NCBI RefSeq assembly: GCF_026420145.1
Contig: NZ_JAPMLV010000001.1
Span: 682,001-746,000, forward strand
DNA length: 64,000 bases
Source: Enterobacter pseudoroggenkampii
Lineage (GTDB): Bacteria; Pseudomonadota; Gammaproteobacteria; Enterobacterales; Enterobacteriaceae
Direction: 5' to 3'
The position numbers and the translations under genes are program-made. The notes under the pieces were generated by a model that did no database searches, had not been told where the DNA came from, and was given only the letters and a program-made list of their open reading frames with translations. Within the stretch, counting starts at the first letter, position 1. Every line of letters starts with the position of its first letter. Shown here in pieces: positions 60,009 through 64,000 of this stretch.

Positions 60009-61637
60009 ATGAAACCACAAACACGCACGAACTTTACGCTCTCTTTGTTAACCGCAGGGATCCTGTGCGCCAGCACGGCTGCCTGGGCGGCTAACGTGCC
60101 GGCAGGAACCGCGCTAGCCGATAAACAGGAGCTGGTCAGAAACAATGGCAGTGAACCGGCTTCGCTCGACCCGCATAAAGTCGAAAGCGATGTCGAATTC
60201 AATATTATCAGTGATTTATTCGAAGGGCTGGTCAGCGTCTCTCCTGCAGGAGAAGTCCAGCCCCGACTGGCGGAAAAATGGGAGAACAAGGACAACACCG
60301 TCTGGACGTTCCATCTGCGCCCGGGCATCACCTGGAGCGACGGCACGGCGATTACCGCAGAGGATGTGGTCTGGAGCTGGCAGCGTCTGGTTGATCCTAA
60401 AACCGCTTCTCCGTATGCCAGCTATCCAGGCAACATGCACATTGTGAATGGTGCGGATATTGCGCAGGGGAAAAAAGCCCCCGATACGCTGGGCGTGAAA
60501 GCGATAAACGACACCACGCTGGAAGTCACATTGACGCAGCCTAATGCGGCATTCCTGGCCATGCTGGCGCACCCGTCGCTGGTGCCGGTGGATAAAGTGC
60601 TGATTGGCCGCTTTGGCGACAAGTGGACCAAGCCGGAACATTTCGTCAGCAGCGGGGCGTATAAGCTGTCCCAGTGGGTGGTTAACGAACGCATCGTGGC
60701 GGAGCGTAACCCGCGCTACTGGGATAACGCGCACACTGTGATTAACAAGGTCACCTACCTGCCCATCACGTCCGAGGCCTCGGATGTGAACCGCTATAAA
60801 GCGGGCGAAATTGACATTGTCTACACGGTGCCGATTAACCAGTTTGCCCAGCTCAAGAAAACCCTGGGCAGCCAGTTGGACGTTTCACCTCAGCTTGCGA
60901 CCTATTACTACGAATTCAATACCACCCGTCCGCCGTTCAACGACGCCCGCGTGCGCAAGGCGCTGAACATGGCGCTCGATAAAGACATCATTGCCGGAAA
61001 AGTATTAGGGCAGGGGCAGCGCCCGGCGTGGCTCATCAGCCAGCCGGATATTGGCGGCGTTAAGCTCCAGAACCCGGATTACGCCAGTTGGCCTCTGGAC
61101 AAGCGCATCGCGGAGGCGAAAAAGCTGCTGAACGAGGCCGGATATAATGCCAGCCATCCTCTGAGCTTCAACCTGCTCTATAACACCTCTGAATCGCACC
61201 AGCGCATCGCGATTGCGGCCAGCTCCATGTGGAAGAAAAACCTCGGCGTGGACGCGAAGCTGCAAAATCAGGAGTGGAAAACCATGCTGGATACCATGCA
61301 CACCCACAATTTTGATGCGGTGCGGTACGCGTGGATTGCCGATTACGACGATGCGGCGACCTTCCTGAACAACTTCCGCACCGGGGACAGCGAAAACACC
61401 AGTCAGTACAGCAATCCGGAATACGACCAGGCGCTGCTCAATGCCGCAAAAGCCAAAACTGCGGAAGAGCGGGGTAAGTACTACCAGCAGGCGGAAGATC
61501 TGCTGGGTCGTGATGTGCCTGCCATTCCGGTTTATCACTATGTCCGCACGCACCTGGTTAAACCGTGGGTCGGTGGATTTACGCCGGATAAGCTCGGGTA
61601 CTATTACACGAAAGACATGTACATCAAAAAACACTAA
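60009..61637 (+). CDS. Peptide ABC transporter substrate-binding protein (OppA-like), orphan
   Basis: A 542-residue periplasmic protein of the OppA/MppA (SBP_bac_5) family. A signal peptide (about 1-27, ending AAWA) precedes ELVRNNGSEPASLDPHK, the usual OppA opening; the SDGTAITAEDVVWSW and LNMALDKDIIAG segments are typical. It stands alone, with no permease or ATPase genes nearby, so it probably uses the Opp transporter encoded elsewhere, as MppA does. Ligand unknown. It lies between yccA and serT, where E. coli K-12 has no such gene. Confidence 0.88.
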   Translation: MKPQTRTNFTLSLLTAGILCASTAAWAANVPAGTALADKQELVRNNGSEPASLDPHKVESDVEFNIISDLFEGLVSVSPAGEVQPRLAEKWENKDNTVWTFHLRPGITWSDGTAITAEDVVWSWQRLVDPKTASPYASYPGNMHIVNGADIAQGKKAPDTLGVKAINDTTLEVTLTQPNAAFLAMLAHPSLVPVDKVLIGRFGDKWTKPEHFVSSGAYKLSQWVVNERIVAERNPRYWDNAHTVINKVTYLPITSEASDVNRYKAGEIDIVYTVPINQFAQLKKTLGSQLDVSPQLATYYYEFNTTRPPFNDARVRKALNMALDKDIIAGKVLGQGQRPAWLISQPDIGGVKLQNPDYASWPLDKRIAEAKKLLNEAGYNASHPLSFNLLYNTSESHQRIAIAASSMWKKNLGVDAKLQNQEWKTMLDTMHTHNFDAVRYAWIADYDDAATFLNNFRTGDSENTSQYSNPEYDQALLNAAKAKTAEERGKYYQQAEDLLGRDVPAIPVYHYVRTHLVKPWVGGFTPDKLGYYYTKDMYIKKH

Positions 61638-61767
61638 GCCTGTGCTGATAAAATCGTCGATGTGTCGTCAGTTCAACCGATTAAACACGTTTTGACTATT
61701 TTTACAGCGAACGAGTGCCACCACTCTTTACAGCACGCGGTGAGGTGTTTATAGTTCGCCTCACTTA

Positions 61768-61855
61768 GGAAGTGTGGCCGAGCGGTTGAAGGCACCGGTC
61801 TTGAAAACCGGCGACCCGAAAGGGTTCCAGAGTTCGAATCTCTGCGCTTCCGCCA
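61768..61855 (+). tRNA. serT: tRNA-Ser (anticodon UGA)
   Basis: An 88-base class II tRNA with acceptor ends GGAAGTG/CGCTTCC, anticodon stem CCGGT-CTTGAAA-ACCGG giving anticodon TGA, a long variable arm (CGACCCGAAAGGGTTC), the T-loop GTTCGAATC and an encoded CCA. It is at the same place as E. coli serT after yccA. The tRNA carries cmo5U34, the substrate class of CmoM encoded at the left of the window. Confidence 0.97.
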
Positions 61856-61862
61856 GATATAA

Positions 61863-61896
61863 ACCCCAGGTTACTCGTTAACCTGGGGTTTTTCTT
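61863..61896 (+). terminator. Terminator of serT
   Basis: AACCCCAGGTTA-CTCG-TTAACCTGGGGTT followed by TTTCTTTTT, directly after the tRNA. Confidence 0.87.
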
Positions 61897-61920
61897 TTTG
61901 TCTTAACGCGGATTTGCCCT

Positions 61921-62325
61921 TCACCAGACTCTGGCCATCCCTTCGCTTGCCGGGCGAACGAGCGTAAAACCAAATTTTGCATAAAGCTCAGGAACATCGG
62001 CCATTAAGCAAACGTACGCTCCTTTACAGGCGTGGTTATCCAGCCAGGCAACAAGCGTTTCCATAATGATTCTGCCCAGCCCTTTCCCCTGATGAAGCGG
62101 ATCAACCGCGACGTCGACAATATCAAAATTCAACGCACCATCCCCCACGATGCGCCCCATACCGACCGGTTTTCCCTGAAACACTATATGCATGCCATAG
62201 CAGCTGCCGGGCAGCGCTTTTTGTGCCGCTTCCAGCGGGCGAGGGCTAAGACCCGAGATTTCGCGCAGCCGGCAAAACGCTTCTGCAGTGGGGACGGTTT
62301 CAACCACGGTATAGTTATCAGGCAT
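61921..62325 (-). CDS. GNAT-family N-acetyltransferase
   Basis: A 134-residue protein with the acetyl-CoA-binding motif A (VDVAVDPLHQGKGLGRIIME, the Q/RxxGxG/A pattern at about 80-90) and a C-terminal YAKFGFTLVRP motif B region. Substrate unknown. ATG at 62325 with GGAG eight bases upstream. It is divergent from the YjhX-like toxin gene 314 bases away. Confidence 0.85.
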   Translation of the reverse strand: MPDNYTVVETVPTAEAFCRLREISGLSPRPLEAAQKALPGSCYGMHIVFQGKPVGMGRIVGDGALNFDIVDVAVDPLHQGKGLGRIIMETLVAWLDNHACKGAYVCLMADVPELYAKFGFTLVRPASEGMARVW

Positions 62326-62639
62326 AAGAGGAGCTCCAGTCGGTGTTCAGTAAAGGGTTTCAGTCTGGCAGTAAAATTGACGAAAGACGATTTTACGGAC
62401 CGATCCCGTTCACACTTTTAACTTCCCGCTATTCTCCTGTAAAAAACTCGCGTTATCATTCACCCCGTAAATACCTTTTCATCTCTTACCGAGGCTTTGA
62501 TGCTGGAGAATGTTTTCATCAGATAATCAGCTTCCCGCCCTTTTCAGGACGGACTGGTTATCGCTGCGCTTAAACCTTACGCACGCACCTGCGGGTGTGG
62601 GCTCGTTTTTACGCATGATGATTACACAGGTTTTCCAGT
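62326..62639. other. Gap between GNAT gene and yjhX-like gene
   Basis: 314 bases containing both divergent promoters presumably. I see no convincing gene, hairpin or repeat in it. Confidence 0.5.
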
Positions 62640-62897
62640 ATGAATTTATCCCGTCAGGAACAACGTACCTTACACGTTCTCGCCAAAGGTGGACGTATTG
62701 TGCACGTCCGCGACAGTTCTGGCCGCGTCACGTCCGTTGAGTGCTACACCCGCGAAGGGCTGGTGCTGAGCGACTGCACGCTCAGCGTCTTTAAAAAACT
62801 CCGCACCAAAAAGCTGATCCGTTCCGTGAACGGGCAGCCTTACCGCATCAACACCACCGGTCTGAACAACGTTCGCGCCCAGCTGGATAATCGCTGA
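62640..62897 (+). CDS. yjhX: YjhX/TopAI-family toxin
   Basis: An 85-residue small basic protein of the UPF0386 family, almost identical to E. coli YjhX (TopAI), which inhibits topoisomerase I. It starts [18 protein letters not shown] and ends [11 protein letters not shown]. In E. coli it is cotranscribed with yjhQ, a GNAT-like antitoxin gene placed just downstream; here no such gene follows (a REP element and a convergent hydrolase do). Confidence 0.88.
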   Translation: MNLSRQEQRTLHVLAKGGRIVHVRDSSGRVTSVECYTREGLVLSDCTLSVFKKLRTKKLIRSVNGQPYRINTTGLNNVRAQLDNR

Positions 62898-62960
62898 GCA
62901 GAATAAACAACGCCACCCTCGGGTGGCGTTGATGCATTGAACGGGATATCGTGGCGGAAT

Positions 62961-62992
62961 GTAGGCCGGGTAAGCGCAGCGCCACCCGGCAA
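62961..62992. repeat. REP element
   Basis: GTAGGCCGGGTAAGCGCAGCGCCACCCGGCAA, the same REP family as at 46001, between the convergent yjhX-like gene and the hydrolase. Confidence 0.88.
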
Positions 62993-63003
62993 GAAACGCG
63001 GCG

Positions 63004-63840
63004 TTATGAGCGAATAAAAGCCAGAATGTCCGCGTTGATGGTATCCGCATGGGTGGTATGCATCCCGTGCGGGAAGCCCGGATAAATTTTCAGTACGCTG
63101 TTCGCCAGCAGCTTGTCCTGCAGCAGGGCAGCATTTTTATACGGCACGACCTGATCGTCATCGCCCTGCAACACCAGAACGGGCACCGTGATGGTTTTTA
63201 AATCTTCCGTCTGGTCGGTCTCTGAAAACGCCTTAATCCCCTCGTAGTGGGCCTTAGCGCTCCCGATCATCCCCTGACGCCACCAGTTCTGGATCGTCCC
63301 CTGCGAAACGTCCGCGCCATCGCGATTAAAGCCGTAGAACGGACCGCTGGCAACGTCGAGGTAAAACTGGGCGCGGTTAGCCGCCAGCGCTTTGCGGAAG
63401 CCGTCGAAAACCTCAATGGGCGTGCCGCCGGGGTTAGTTTCGGTTTTTACCATCAGAGGGGGAACGGCGCTGACGAGCACTGCTTTGGCGACGCGCCCCT
63501 GCGGTTGGCCATACCGCGCAACATAGCGGGCGACCTGGCCGCCGCCGGTGGAGTGACCGACGTGCACGGCATTACGCAGATCCAGGCTTTCAACCACGGC
63601 TGACGCATCGGCCGCATAATGATCCATATCGTGGCCTTCACTCACCTGGTCCGATCGTCCATGTCCGCGGCGATCGATAGCGATAACGCGATAGCCTTCT
63701 GCAAGGAAGAAGAGCATCTGGTTATCCCAGTCATCGGCACTCAACGGCCAGCCGTGGTGGAAGACAATGGGCTGGGCCTCTTTTGGGCCCCAGTCTTTGT
63801 AGTAAATATTGACGCCGTCTTTCGTGGTTACGAATGCCAT
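63004..63840 (-). CDS. Alpha/beta hydrolase (non-heme chloroperoxidase-like)
   Basis: A 278-residue alpha/beta hydrolase close to bacterial non-heme chloroperoxidases/esterases. The nucleophile Ser97 lies in GHSTGGG, the acid is within GDDDQVVP (227-229), and the base is His258 (FPHGMH). The oxyanion strand is HHGWPLS (28-34). Members act as esterases or perhydrolases; the natural substrate here is unknown. No signal peptide. Start [18 protein letters not shown], with AGAGGAG upstream. Confidence 0.88.
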   Translation of the reverse strand: MAFVTTKDGVNIYYKDWGPKEAQPIVFHHGWPLSADDWDNQMLFFLAEGYRVIAIDRRGHGRSDQVSEGHDMDHYAADASAVVESLDLRNAVHVGHSTGGGQVARYVARYGQPQGRVAKAVLVSAVPPLMVKTETNPGGTPIEVFDGFRKALAANRAQFYLDVASGPFYGFNRDGADVSQGTIQNWWRQGMIGSAKAHYEGIKAFSETDQTEDLKTITVPVLVLQGDDDQVVPYKNAALLQDKLLANSVLKIYPGFPHGMHTTHADTINADILAFIRS

Positions 63841-63942
63841 ACCGCAGACTCCTCTGTTAAGAACAACACGACCCCTAAAGTGTAGGAGAAATCACAAAAG
63901 CGGTTGGTTTAATTCCGGTGATGGATATTCATTTTGCGTCTG

Positions 63943-63967
63943 GGCTCTGGCGCGATGCGCCAGAGCC
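63943..63967. repeat. Perfect inverted repeat at the right edge
   Basis: GGCTCTGGCGC-GAT-GCGCCAGAGCC has an 11-base perfect stem. On the minus strand it lies about 12 bases after a possible stop codon (TAA at 63980-63982, after codons for AKRPCC) of a gene cut by the window edge, so it may be that gene's terminator, though no T-run follows. Confidence 0.5.
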
Positions 63968-64000
63968 TTCAGGACAGGATTAACAGCAGGGGCGTTTAGC

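Noticed and set aside
61768..61855. serT as the attachment site of a genomic island
   Set aside because: No repeated copy of the tRNA 3' end and no integrase gene are visible in the window.

Overview
The window reads as the chromosome of an enterobacterium close to Enterobacter (or Leclercia/Lelliottia). Nearly every housekeeping protein is co-linear with, and very similar to, the E. coli K-12 segment from elyC/cmoM through mukFEB, ompF, asnS, pepN, pyrD, fabA, ompA, sulA and helD to yccA-serT. The genus call is an inference from protein similarity and gene order recalled from knowledge, not from a search. I see no insertion sequence, prophage, CRISPR array or rRNA.

Layout. 1-420 holds the N-terminal part of elyC on the minus strand. 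545-7786 is the cmoM-mukF-mukE-mukB operon (tRNA wobble methylation plus the MukBEF condensin). 7965-11182 carries ldtD, mepK and ycbL (peptidoglycan cross-link synthesis and cleavage, and a metallo-beta-lactamase-fold hydrolase). 11234-17076 is a minus-strand run of aspC, ompF, asnS and pncB, with OmpR-type sites before ompF and a NadR box before pncB. pepN is at 17331-19943. 19993-24233 is the sulfonate operon ssuEADCB. pyrD, zapC, ycbX, rlmL, uup and the pqiABC envelope lipid-transport operon fill 24482-34909. Then come rmf (55 codons), fabA, lonH, matP, ompA, sulA with a LexA box, sxy, yccS-yccF, helD, mgsA, csgI, yccU, hspQ and rlmI.

From about 49600 the E. coli order is interrupted by accessory genes. 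A secreted PEBP/YbcL-like protein and an AraC-type regulator lie between rlmI and acyP. Between tusE and yccA sits a complete class 5 (CS1/CFA-I type, alpha) fimbrial operon in the order chaperone, major pilin, usher, tip adhesin, followed by a LuxR-type regulator. It is transcribed away from a divergent pair encoding a ToxR/CadC-like membrane transcription factor and a FidL-like membrane protein. This roughly 7.4 kb block is the most distinctive part of the window: a pilus with its own regulators, of which the membrane pair looks like a ToxRS-style sensor. After yccA come an orphan OppA-like peptide-binding protein, tRNA-Ser(UGA) (serT), a GNAT acetyltransferase, a YjhX/TopAI-like toxin without its usual YjhQ partner alongside, and a chloroperoxidase-like alpha/beta hydrolase.

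Two protein-level oddities stand out. The OmpF-position porin has VIWGGD in loop L3 where the family has PEFGGD, so the acidic residue of the pore constriction is lost. The LuxR-type fimbrial protein has no aspartate where a receiver domain would be phosphorylated. Most of the rest is conserved core genome.
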